Shown: positions 43,377 through 54,447 of the stretch, piece by piece
Layout of the letters: each line of letters begins with the position of its first letter
Numbering within the stretch: position 1 is the stretch's first letter
Source: Falciphora oryzae
Lineage: Eukaryota; Ascomycota; Sordariomycetes; Magnaporthales; Magnaporthaceae
NCBI GenBank assembly: GCA_000733355.1
Contig: JNVV01000025.1
Coordinates: forward strand, 71,143-135,142
Direction of reading: 5' to 3'
Length of the DNA: 64,000 nt
Program-made: the position numbers and the translations under genes
The notes under the pieces: model-generated
Databases searched by the model: none
What the model was told of the DNA's origin: nothing
What the model saw: only the letters and a program-made list of their open reading frames with translations

Positions 43377-45444
43377 CTCCCAGGCTGGCGGTGGCGCTGC
43401 CCTGCGGCTCGTGGGATCGGCGATATGATGGCGGGGCGTGTCAAGTTGTTGATGACAGCTGAGATCGATCTGTCTCCCTGCTGTCCAGGCACGGGGCGTG
43501 CGGGAAAGGAGGGGAAAGACGTAATACGACGGCAACAAAAGCAAAGAGGGATCGGGATCGGCAAGCAGAGCCCATTACATACATATGCGCGGAAGCAAAA
43601 AAAAAAAAAACAACAACAGGCACCCGCCTCCCCTGCCCCCTTTATCCCGAATAAAGATTCTGGGGAGCGACAGGGCTTGGCGAAAGCTTAGGGACCGCGG
43701 TGCTTGGGAAGGGGGCCGGCTGGGCCAACATGGAGCCAAGGAGCCAGGAGGGACTGCATCATCTATCGGGCAACACCCAAGTTGGGGAGTTTTTGCCGCC
43801 GACGTGCCTGGTTCAGGCCTGTTTCGCGTTGCTTCCCTTGCCCCATTCCCATTCTTATCCTCCTCCACCTGCCCTGTCAAGGCCGCCCAGTTCCCGGCTT
43901 CGGGTTGTTGGTGTCCGCGCCGAACACCCCAATGCTCTCAAGAGGTGAACCACGGCAGCGACATGTGTGCCATCCGTCCCCTGCGTCTTATGCAGGAATG
44001 CGCCCTGGCACATGTGTCAGCTTTCCATGCACGCAACCTCCCACTTCCGCTTAGATATGCGAGCCAGAAAACGCGAGAAAAGGAGAGGATTTCGGTTCGA
44101 CGGAGAAGAAGAATCTGCCTTCTGCCGGGGGCGGACCAACGACGGGCGGGTCTCTCATCGGTGCCCCCGCCCTCGAAATGACTCGCGCCGCCAATGGGCG
44201 AGCGTCCGGAGCCCGGTCTTGGAATTGGGGCCCCCGCCCACACGACACGATGGCGCCGGGGCGGGCAAGCGCAACTGAGCCTCACCCCGGTACGAGCGGC
44301 CAATTTCAGCCCGGCCAAGGAACGCATGCGCAAGGAAAGCTGCGTGGAAGCCCGTGCACCTCCATCATTTCCATGTCATCAGCATCTCTTGTTGCATTGT
44401 TGCGGATTGGGAGATGGCCCGCCATGGGATGATGGTCTTGGCAGTATCAAATTAACACCAGCCCGAACAGACGAACCAAACAAGTTATGAGAGAAGAACC
44501 AACAAATGTTTCGAGCGGGCCAGGAAACGCAACGCGTCGAGGACGAGGGCTGCGGAACGACATTTGACTCTTTTCACCCGCTCGTGTGCCGTATCAAGCA
44601 TCAACCTTGCATATGCACAGAACCCCAGAGGAAGAAAAGGGGTAGGCGTGCAGGATGAGCCCTGGATGATTTTAAAATAAAAAAAAAGGTTCGTTTAGTG
44701 CATGCAGCTGCTTACGGCACATGGGGAAAAAAACGGGAGAGCTATTCGAATATTCCACCGGCAAAGACGGCGAAAGTGTCAGTTGGCGACAGCCGAAATT
44801 CCTATGCAGAGCCTGGGCCGCAGAATGGCGACAAATGCAGGTGGATCGACCTACTGGTGGAAGCTGGGAGCAGGGGCCAAAAGAAAACGGAAATGCCAAG
44901 ATGGAGGAAGAGATGCGGCAGAGAGAAGGTGCATGACATGTCGCAGCTGGGCGACACGATGTCCACAGGTCCCACCGCCTCCTGCCACCAGTTTTCCTCG
45001 GCGCCGGTGGCTAAGGAAATGGATGCCCAGCAGCTAAAGATTCCCCGCTACACCGTGCGGCTGGGTGTCACCGAGGAGAGACGTGTGCCCGAAGAGAAAG
45101 GCGGCTTGTGGCCGAGGGTAAAAAGTAATAACCCACTTTCAACGTAAGCGGCGTAAAGAATATTTTATAATTAGCCCTTGTAGGCCATTTTTATTGCATT
45201 ATACGTTGGGGATCTAGCCTGCGGGTGGAAACCACCAAAGCCAAAGGTGCGGTATCCGCTGGTATCTGGGTAGGTGGCCCTAGCGCCACAACCAAAGGCA
45301 AAAGCGCAGAGAAAACTAAGAAAAAAACATAGAAGCCAAGTAGATACAGAAGAATAAAAAGACGTCATCAACATTTCATAGTCCGCGTCGTCAGCCACGC
45401 GCAGGGGCAGCAGGCAACTAGGACGTCAAGAGGCCGCGTCAAGC
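43377..45444. other. Intergenic, no supported gene
   Basis: A poly-A run (about 43598-43611) and several medium ORFs overlapping on both strands (for example 43585-44181, 44698-45147), none with recognisable motifs or clean coding bias. Confidence 0.4.
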
Positions 45445-47137
45445 CTAGACCCTAGGCGCGGCGGTCTCGGCATGGTCAGCGCCATGCTCGCTGCCGGCCT
45501 CGGGGCCCGACTTCTCCCCGGCGGCGGCCCCGACGCCGGCGCGGTGCCTGAAGTCGCCGGTGGGCTCCCAGTCGGGAGACTTGCGGGCCGACTTGCACTC
45601 GGCGTACATCAGGTCAACCTCCTCGAGCGAGAGGCCCTTGGTCTCGTAGATGAAGAAATAGACAAAGGCGATGCAGAGGAAGCAGCAGGCGAACCAGACG
45701 AAGAAGATCTTGGACTGCAGGTTGGCGTAGCCGGCGCCGTAGTTAACAAGGTAGGGGGTCGAGTAGGCGATGGCCCAGTTGAGAAGCCACTGTTTTCGTG
45801 CAGAGTCAGCAAGTGGGCCTTTACACAAGAGCGGGTTGCGATGAGTGGGTACTTACGTTGGTGGCAGTGGTAATGGACAGGCCCTTGGCACGGTGCTTGA
45901 GCGGGAAGATCTCGCCCGTGACGACCCAGGCGAGCGGGCCCCAGGTGGAGGCGAAGAAGAAGATGTAGATGCAGACAAAGGCGACGCCGGCCTTTTGGGC
46001 ATCGGTGTTGAAGACGAGGATCTTGCCCTGGCCGTCCTGGCCCGTGGTCAGGGTTCCGAGCATCGCGACGAGGAACTGGCTGACGGCCATACCGATGGCA
46101 CCGCCAAGCAGGAGAGCGCGGCGGCCCCACCTGTCGACGGCCCAGAGTCCCGGGAGGGTCGAGACGACGTTGATGACCGAGGTGATCATCTGGATGACGA
46201 AGGGCTGGCTGAGACCCGAGTTCTCAAAGTACTTGGTGCCGTAGTAGAAGATGAAGTTGATGCCCGTCAGCTGCTGCAGAGCCTGGAGGCCCATACCCGT
46301 GAGCTGGCGCTTGAGCATGGGGCCGCGGAAGCAGTCGAGGTAGCTGGCAGTGCCGATGCTCATCTCGTAGTCGTGGTTGGCCTTGATCTCGGCAACCTCG
46401 TCGTCGACAGCGGGGTGGTCCGCTGGCAGGCGGCGGAGCTTGCCGAGAGCGGCCTTGGCGCGGTCAAGCTTGCCCTGCCTGATCAGGAAACGCGGGGTCT
46501 CGGGCAGGAGAAGCATGCCGACGATGAGGATGAGCGACCAGGCAAACTGCACGGCGATGGGGATGCGGTACGAGCCCGTGTCGTTGTGCAGATGCGTTGC
46601 GTTGTCGACGACGGCGGCGAGCAGGAGACCGATGGTGATTGACAGCTGGTAGGCGCCAACGATAGCACCGCGGATCCACTTGGGGGCCGTCTCGGACTGG
46701 TACAGGGGGATCAGAGCAGAGATCAGACCGACACCGAGACCGGCGAAGAAGCGACCAGCGAGGAAAAGCGGCAGGGAGACGGCAGCAGTCTGGAAGATGA
46801 CACCGAGGTTGAAGACCCAGGAGGAGGCGATCAGGGCCCAGCGACGGCCGATAGTGTCGGCCATCAGGGGCGAGAGGAGGGCACCGAAGAAGGTGCCGGC
46901 AGAGAGGATCGACACGACGGCGGCCTCCTCGGAGGGGGAGACGCCGGGGTTGCCGTTGGCATCCAGGTAGCCCGTAGAGAACTGCTTCTTCCAGAAGTCC
47001 ATGGCCAGGATGCCGCTGATGGTGCCCGTGTCGTAGCCGAACAGGACACCGCCGAATGCGACGAAGGCACCGACCGCAATGGCGGGCCAGGCCGCGCCGG
47101 CCTCGTTCTCGGGCCGCCGCACAATTGCGCGAGGCAT
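45445..47137 (-). CDS. MFS hexose/sugar transporter
   Basis: Exons 47137-45857 and 45789-45445, separated by a 67-bp intron (GTAAGT...ACAG), encode 541 residues. Twelve transmembrane helices and the sugar-porter motifs are visible: GYDTGTISGIL in TM1, DTIGRRWALI, LGVGLISALIPLYQSETAPKW, PETPRFLIRQGK, QALQQLTGINFIFYYG in TM7, DRWGRRALLLGG and FFIYETKGLSLEEVD at the end. These are the sequences of fungal monosaccharide (HXT/STL-type) uptake carriers. The start is the ATG right after a CA repeat; upstream in-frame ATGs would add a non-transporter leader. It may import sugars released by the nearby esterase and arabinanase, though nothing proves the substrate. Confidence 0.9.
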
Positions 47138-47162
47138 TGTGTGTGTGTGTGTGTGTGTGTGC
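47138..47162 (-). repeat. (CA)n tract directly before transporter start codon
   Basis: On the coding strand a CA repeat of about 25 bp ends one base before the ATG at 47137. Confidence 0.85.
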
Positions 47163-50100
47163 GTGGGGGAGGGGACAAGAGTAGAAGATGTGATGACCCG
47201 AACAATGAGGTCAAGATATGACTGCCTAAGTAAATTGGTGGTAAGGGATGTCGGGAATTCTGGAATGGGATGCGGAGGGGGCCCGGGGCGTATTTGTATG
47301 CGATCTGGAGACCTGTCTCCGGATGCGGTAGAGATGAGGGTTAAATTTTGCCCCAGTTCAATTTGCCGGTAGCTTTGGCTCGACGGGGCCACCACGAGAG
47401 CCTCCGCGTCCCGTCGTCCCACGGGGTGGAGGCCCCACCGACGGAGAAAGGCAGGGACCGGGAATGACAAAGGGCCCGAGGCAACGCCAGGAAGGCACAT
47501 GGCGCAAAAGGTACCTGGGGCTGGCCGGGCAAGCATGCAAACATGCTTCTACGATGGCGCTCCCGACTCGACCTACCTCCAAAAGGGCCTTTTTCGATTT
47601 TCAGGTACCTCCAATACATTCCTAAATCATCTTCCGCCCCTCCCTCAACAGCCACTAGACTGTGGCCAACGCTGTGGCTTCGGCTAGCCTTGCAGGTGTC
47701 CTCTGCGGAGCGGCCGCGGGGAAAGCATATCACCAATCAGAAGCTAGGCTGCTGAGCGGACCAGACGCATCTCTAGTGTGGTGTGATGCAAGAGGGAAAC
47801 CGAGGGGCGAGGCAAAGAGAGCAGACTCACAGCGCCACCATCGCCCGCGAAGTCCATCGTTGCGAAAAACCCTGGGGAGCCTCGTGGCTTGGGGTGTGTT
47901 CTCGCGTCGATCCCCACATGGGGTGGTGGCAGGAGGGCGCTGTCTGGAGTAGGGCCGAATGCAAGCATGCGACCAGGAGAATCAGCCGCTTTCCATGATT
48001 GGACGGTGGGGCCAGTCGCGGCCCTCGACTCGGCCGCTCTTTTTCGTTCGTGGCCTGCTGCTGCCTCCTCCTGCCAGAGGGGAGGGGCCATGACAGCAGG
48101 CGGGGCACATCCATCCTGCCCAACGACGCGCCCAAGTCGTGACAGCCAGTTCTACCATGCCGGACGCCCCGAGTCGCGCCGACGCCAGCCTACGGGGTTG
48201 AGCTTTTCCCCAACCCGGACGGACGCACGCTTCATGCAGCCAGCAGGCTCGAATTAGCTCGGGAGACGTCCGGGGTTGGGTGGCATCGCTGGTGGCCAAA
48301 GGCAGCACCGACATGACAGAATGGGACACCGCATTGCCCCTAGCTCATCTGGATCTGGGGAAGTCGGGGTGCGAGCGCCCCAAGCTGAGACGGTTGAGCA
48401 GGCCGTTCGTCCCTTCGACGGTGGATGGCTGGGCTTGCAATGCCCGTTGTGAGGTCGAGATCGTCGAACAAAAGAACGCTAGAAAAAATTTGGGGGTGCA
48501 CAACGTCCCCTCCCCCCGGGCGGGCAAATTCTAGCGTCGATGCTTGCTGGGCCACACCGGCCCCACCCGCAACTGCCATTGGCCAAGCCCAACGTCTGCA
48601 GATCGACCGAGCGAAACGAGCACCACTTCACGCGTCAGCCAGCACGCGCTCCTGCAAGCATCGAACAAATCACCAAAGGACCAGAGAAATGTTTCATTCA
48701 ACAAATCATTGCCCAAAGCAGCACGTTGTGCACGCGCCTCTTTTCCCTCTCGCTTCCATTTCTCAAACAAGCGAAACTGAAAAGAACAAACACCGACATG
48801 AGGGTAGCAACACCCGGAAACGACGCTGCAGGGTGGCAGTTGGTCACGCACGAAGCAGCGGCGTGATGTCATGGGCCTGCCGAGGCTTTCGCAACTGCCA
48901 TCGGGTTGTCTTCCCGCTTGCAGTCTTGAGGGGCCCACCCACACCCTCACCTTGGGCGGGTGGGGTAAAACAGGCATTTTAGCACGCCTACCTCCGAAAG
49001 CACCAGAGCATCTCACGAAGACTGGAAGACACGAGAACCTGAAGATTTTTCTTGCTTCAATGATTCCCGTTCAGGGGCTCTCGCCGTCGCCGATGCCGTC
49101 CGTTGACATCGAATCCGAGGCCCGGGCAAAGGCGATGACCCCAAATGGGCCGTTGACATTCTCGGTCTGCGGGGGGATGAGGAATGCTCGCTCGGTCACG
49201 AGACTCAATAACGGCAAGACTGGTACCACAAACATGCCGCAGTCCGGCGCCGTCTTATCCCGGTACCCAATAAGCCCGCCCGTGGGCTGCACTGCTTACC
49301 TCCCACCCTCCCAAGGTACCTGACGGCATTCCCGCCCGCATCTCGGTGCATCGCCCTCTTCCCTCGTCCCCATTTTCCCCCTTTTCCCAGGCCCGTTTCT
49401 GCGCCATGTCTCGCCTCGACTTCCCAAACTTTTGACGCAGGTGGTTCTACTTTGCTCTGAATCTGCTAGAACTTGACTATCGAGGCGCAAGCTCCAATCC
49501 TCACTGGAGAAGAAATTCGCCCCCAAAATAGCGCCAAAACGAGCCTGCCCCGCCCCGTCCGATGTCGTTGTCACGGGATCTGCCAAGGACCAAGGCAGAG
49601 AGGGTATCTCCATCACCCCTGGAACAATCAAGGGGTTTCCCGCGCTCAAGCTTTTTCGAACTTGGCGGGTATTCATTCTTCCAGCGCAATTGAACGGTCG
49701 GGGGCGCCCGGGCGATCGCCCCAGCGCCCGCTGTCGCCGAGCTGAATAAACCCACGGAAACCCACCAAGGCTGGGGCTCTTTCTGCTCAGCTGACCACCA
49801 ACGTCCCCGTTTTTAGGTGGTGTGTGCTTTTCATGCCATGCCGATGTCCCGCCCGGTCCGGCGGCTTGGAAATGGCGACACAATTTTGAGACAGGCGCGC
49901 GCATGAAATGATTTCTTTCGGGTGGTTTTCTTTGGCCGTCAAAGCCTTGGAATCATCGTTATTTCTCGTGATCGCGGGACCACATGCCCTCCCCATGGAT
50001 CGTCCCCACCATCAAAGCCGGACCCTGCCAAGTCCAGGTCAGATCCTTGTAAAGACCATCACCATCCCACCCCCTTTTGACGAATCCGTCTTCGTGCACG

Positions 50101-51166
50101 GCAATGGGGGGTTGCATCGTAGTCTGCGTCTGGGTGGTGCCGAGTGCATGGAAACCAACGAAGAAGCACCGAGCAGGATCGAGGGATACCGACAAAAATA
50201 GATGAGATGGTGTTGTTCCATCCACGTTGTCATTTGGCCCATATTGCCTCGCGGCTGTCACCCTCTGGCATACCCACCTCAGTTCCGTAACGCACGCTCA
50301 CGCCGCATCCGACGGCCGTTCGGCCCAGTCCTTTTGCGGGGAATTAACGTGCGGCCAGCCCGCTAGGAGTCTCTCGCGTGGTCCATCCTCGTCTACGCGC
50401 GCCGTTTTGGCTCTAGTCTTGCCCGACTTTTCGGTGGCGGGTGCATTAGGGGCAATGATTCTCTTTTTTTTTTTTTCTTTTTTTTTTTTTTTTCCCTTTG
50501 GCGGCGGCGGCTATCGCACCCTCAAATCGCCCGTGTCGGTTTTCGGAGCCGAAGGCGGGCGGGATTTGACTAGGTTGTCAGGATGGACCGTTGCCAGACT
50601 CAGGACCAAGCGTCTGGACCGCCACGGACCCAGCCCGCGGCCCGGTCAGCTACATCTTGGCGATAATGGTCTGGGCATGACCCCAGCCGGGTGCTCGGCA
50701 CCACCACAAAAAACAGACGTGCATGGAAGGAATCGTAGACGACGAGAAAGGAACCCCATCAACTCTCGGCCCGAAAAGTCGAGTGTGTCGGTCAGGACGA
50801 GCAACCTGGGGCTCCCAAAACCTCCCCTGCCTCTCTCCCCCCAAACCCCGCATTTGACGGCCGAGACAGCACCGGCAGTAGCGAAGCGGAACACAACGGT
50901 GCGTGCCATGGGGTATTGGCTGGATTGGCTAGGCCTCGCCGGGTATGACGTGCTATGTAAGTCGGCATCATGTCATGCACACAAAAAGACTGGCTAGGGC
51001 AATCGGTAGCCCCGAATATTGGCCGGTCGCTTCGACGCGGGATATACAACACACACGCGTACTGCTTCAACTCCGTTCCCTCCCGAAGACATGGAGGAGT
51101 TGCGGGATATTTGACAATATCGGCAGGGAAGAAAAATTACCCCGATATCAAGACCATAATACAGCC
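47163..51166. other. 4-kb intergenic region, no supported gene
   Basis: It holds the transporter promoter, a poly-T tract (about 50463-50494) and many overlapping short ORFs. No domain, splice pattern or coding bias convinces me. Composition is GC-rich and not RIP-damaged. Confidence 0.45.
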
Positions 51167-52783
51167 TCAGATAAAGTCCTTGACGCTATTCCAGAACGCC
51201 GCTGCATCCTCAAACATGGGCAGGTGTCCCGTTCCCGGTACAACCCTGAGCTCGACCCCGTCATTGCCGACGAGCCCCTTGAATCCATCCATGGCCTTGA
51301 CCAGCGCGCCCTTGCCGTCGCCGTCGCCGACCGCCAGCAGCCCGGGTACCTTGCACTCGGGTAGCCGCGGCTTGAGGTCGTAGTCCCAGAGCGCCTGGCA
51401 GCTGTACCTGAACCCGCCCACGTCGTTGGCCGCCACCGTGTCCGTCATGCTGCTCGCGAGCGCGGCCTTGTTGGTCATTGTGTCGGGGTGAAACCACCTC
51501 GAGACCGTCAGACCCGCCAGCGCCTTGATCCCACCGGCCTCGGGTGACTCGGCCATCGCGATGCGCTCCTTCCAGGCCGCCGTGTTGGCTGCGCTCGACG
51601 TCGCGTTGCAGTCGCAGGCTACGAACTTCTCCAGCAACTCCGGGTGTCGCAGCGCGAACTCGAGCGTCGTGGCGCCGCCCATGGAGACGCCGATGAGTGC
51701 GTGCAACCGCGAGATGCGGAGCGCCCTCACCACGCTCGCCAGGTCGTCGGCTAGCATTGTCAGAGTGGCCGGAGTCTCGGGCGTTCCGGTGTGCCGGCCG
51801 CGCGTGTCGTACCGCAAGATGCGCAGGTCCGGGCGCTGGGCTTTCACGATGGACACGAGCTCGTCCCACATATGGAGCGAGGTGAGGAGCGAGTTGGAGA
51901 AGGAAACAGTCGGGGCCGTAGGGGACGGGTTGCCCTCGAGACGATACGGGATGTTGAGGCCGTCCGCTGCGATGGCGTATGACGTGATAGCTGCTACTCC
52001 TGGCTCGCCAGCCTCAGTGCGGGTCGTGCCGTCGGCGGTGCTGAAGGACCTGGCTGGCGGCAAGGCGGACAGGTGAGCGAGATCGCGAGACGCAGGACCG
52101 AAGGCGTAAAAGAGCTCGTAGGTACGTAGGTTCGACTTTTTGATCGACTCCCTCACGTTCTTCATAGTGCGAGGCGTCGCCTCCGCGGCCACTTGTTCCG
52201 GCCCGCCCAGGCCGTTCTCCTTTGCGAATTCGTTGAAAGTCAACAGGTTCGGGGCTCCGCTGCCGCCCTCGATCGTCGAGGTGCGGTAGAGGCGGGTGCG
52301 CAGCCACCCGGGTATCTTGGAGATCATCTCCAGGTGTTCTTCCTTGAACCAGCTGATGATATCCTTTTCCGTCTCGGCGCCAAAAGTCGTGGTGTCAACT
52401 GACACAAGTACGCGGCCCTCCGCCTCTGTATCCGAGAGCTCCTCGGGCGGGACGAAGTCTGGAGCTTGGTGTGACAAGACGAGGTCAAGGAAAGAGCGGA
52501 CAACGTCGACCTGTCCGATAGTCTCGGCCTCCCGTGGGGAGCGGTTCTCGCGGAGGGTTGTGTAGGTTGGCGTGGTCAAGTGGGACATGGAAGTGACATC
52601 GTAGACGGCGAGGAAGGTCGGCTCGCGGGCGTCGGTTGCGCGGTAGCGCAGGCCGTTGGTGAAGATCTGTGGAAGCCGCAGGCGGGTTGGGCCGTGCTCG
52701 TTGTTGTACCACTCATGGAACCGGTCGAGCGACAGGCCAGGCTTCGGCTGCATGGTAACATACAGCATCCCCGGCGTCGACAT
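51167..52783 (-). CDS. EthD-like / alpha-beta hydrolase fusion protein (3-oxoadipate enol-lactonase-like)
   Basis: One exon, 538 residues. Residues 1-230 look like two dimeric alpha-beta barrel (EthD/ABM-type) repeats: MLYVTMQPKPGLSLDRFHEWYNNEHGP and later DIISWFKEEHLEMISKIPGW. Residues 265-538 are an alpha/beta hydrolase with DTRGRHTGTPETP, nucleophile elbow LIGVSMGGATT (Ser367), acidic residue near 487-489 (AVGDGDG) and His520 (GTGHLPMFED). Close relatives are PcaD-like enol-lactonases of aromatic catabolism; the barrel half resembles EthD-type proteins of xenobiotic or polyketide metabolism. The product is probably cytosolic, with no signal peptide. The substrate is unknown. Confidence 0.82.
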   Translation of the reverse strand: MSTPGMLYVTMQPKPGLSLDRFHEWYNNEHGPTRLRLPQIFTNGLRYRATDAREPTFLAVYDVTSMSHLTTPTYTTLRENRSPREAETIGQVDVVRSFLDLVLSHQAPDFVPPEELSDTEAEGRVLVSVDTTTFGAETEKDIISWFKEEHLEMISKIPGWLRTRLYRTSTIEGGSGAPNLLTFNEFAKENGLGGPEQVAAEATPRTMKNVRESIKKSNLRTYELFYAFGPASRDLAHLSALPPARSFSTADGTTRTEAGEPGVAAITSYAIAADGLNIPYRLEGNPSPTAPTVSFSNSLLTSLHMWDELVSIVKAQRPDLRILRYDTRGRHTGTPETPATLTMLADDLASVVRALRISRLHALIGVSMGGATTLEFALRHPELLEKFVACDCNATSSAANTAAWKERIAMAESPEAGGIKALAGLTVSRWFHPDTMTNKAALASSMTDTVAANDVGGFRYSCQALWDYDLKPRLPECKVPGLLAVGDGDGKGALVKAMDGFKGLVGNDGVELRVVPGTGHLPMFEDAAAFWNSVKDFI

Positions 52784-54447
52784 GGCGGGCAGGCGGTTAT
52801 GGGGACGGCGGGTTGGTGGGGTGGGAGCAAGGCTGGGCGGCTAATCGGCGATGGGAGGAATGTGAAAGGAGTGCTCGCTCTTTCGCCCGGCTCGAGTAAA
52901 CGCTTTCGGACAAGCTGGGTCGCGAGGGGTTGTTGCGTAGAGCGATGGTGACGTTTTTTCAATCCGGCCATCGCCAGGGGCATCTGCCGTGGACCGGGAA
53001 TGCCATGGCCGCGAGGAGGGGCTCTCGATGCTACATTTTACTGGGCTTTGCGACCGGCCCGTCAATCGGCTCTGGGTAATGCTTCGGCAGAGTTAGCTGT
53101 GGGGAGACGGGGTGTTAGTCTGGACAGCGAACCCCCACGCCGAAGGAAAAGCGTTTCCCCGCAAACGCCGCATTTCGGAACAGGCCGGAACTTTGGAGGG
53201 ATCTGTGTCACGTGCGGGGTGGCTCATTTCCAGCAACCGGACCCGTGGCACCCTCATTACCTCAATTTGTTTGCGATGGTGTTGATTATCATAATGGTAC
53301 AAGAACAAAAAGGGAAAAAGGAAAGATACAGGAAGAAATTGGGGCAATGGAGTTGCCAATGGGCCGCATCTTTCTCACTTGCAACCGTGACAAGAGTGAC
53401 GGGATGCCCCGCCTGGCCCCTGGGGCACAAGAAGCAATTAAATGGCAACCGACGACAAACAGCCGCCCGTCACGGCAACGGATATCACCCGCCCAAATTC
53501 TCTAAGTCTTCCGTCTTTAAAGCACTGCTTGGTCGCGCCTTCCTGTCCTGCGGACTGGCAGCTGCCATATTTGCTTCTTGGTGCTTGTGATTGACCCCCA
53601 CCTCGCATCCTCCCATTCCATTGGCTGAAGCCCTTGGGGAGATGCGGGGTGCGAGCAAGCATTTTGAGCTTCATCCGAGCTACGAATCTCAGCCGCTCAA
53701 GTTCGGGCTCGTCTCGCTGGAATTTTCATCGAGGTTCGTTGGAAGTTCTCGTTCTTCCACACGGACGGGCGGCACGAAGGTTTGCGTGCTTGCCATTGAG
53801 CCCTCCATTCGTTCGGTTCTGCGCGCCCCTCACTTCTGGTCGCGAAGCAAACACGCGCCTTCCCCGCAGTCGGCACCCAAAGCTCTGTCGCCTCATTTTA
53901 GCCTGGAAGCTCAATTGGTCTGGACCACCCCTCCTGGACGGCCTCCCGCAGCTCTGTCACCTTTGGGGGTCTTGGTGCGTCTGTCGGATCCCGTCTCGTG
54001 CTTCTTTGCGCGGCTCCGGTTTCTTTCTTAACCCGCCATCCTGGGGCACCGCCGCCACCTTGTTTGTCTTTCATCTCTTGCGCCTGGTCTTTTGCGCCTT
54101 TCCCCCCTCCCGCCTGGCTGCGACGTGGAGGACCCCTGGTTGACTCCTACTTCTTCACCTCGCATTGTATATGCCCCCGAGGCGGAGGCCGGTCGACTCC
54201 TCTGTCTACGCCCGCCGCATATTCTGAGATTATTTGCCTGCCGTGACTTTGCCTTCCCTTGGTTTGTTTTTCCCCTGATCGCCAACTCTCCTTTCCCAGA
54301 ATACAAGCTCGGTTCCTCTGGCCGGACGGGTACTCCCACCCTCAGCACCTAACCCGGAAAAGTCTGCCGGTATCTAACATCCATAGGTGTGCCTAGTTGG
54401 TGCCTGCTACAACCTTCCCTCCCTCTACTCAGCCACAGCCTTCCAAG
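52784..54447. other. Promoter/intergenic region between hydrolase and RdRP genes
   Basis: Divergent arrangement with no supported gene in 1.66 kb. Pyrimidine-rich runs precede the RdRP start. Confidence 0.4.

Noticed and set aside
44698..45147. 149-codon ORF in intergenic DNA
   Set aside because: No motif and overlapping frames are equally open; not supported.
45845..46642. 265-codon plus-strand ORF over the sugar transporter
   Set aside because: Acidic, Gly-rich antisense shadow; transporter motifs are on the minus strand.
50227..50997. 256-codon plus-strand ORF in the 4-kb intergenic region
   Set aside because: Runs through a poly-T tract (a poly-Phe stretch), mixed composition, no motif.
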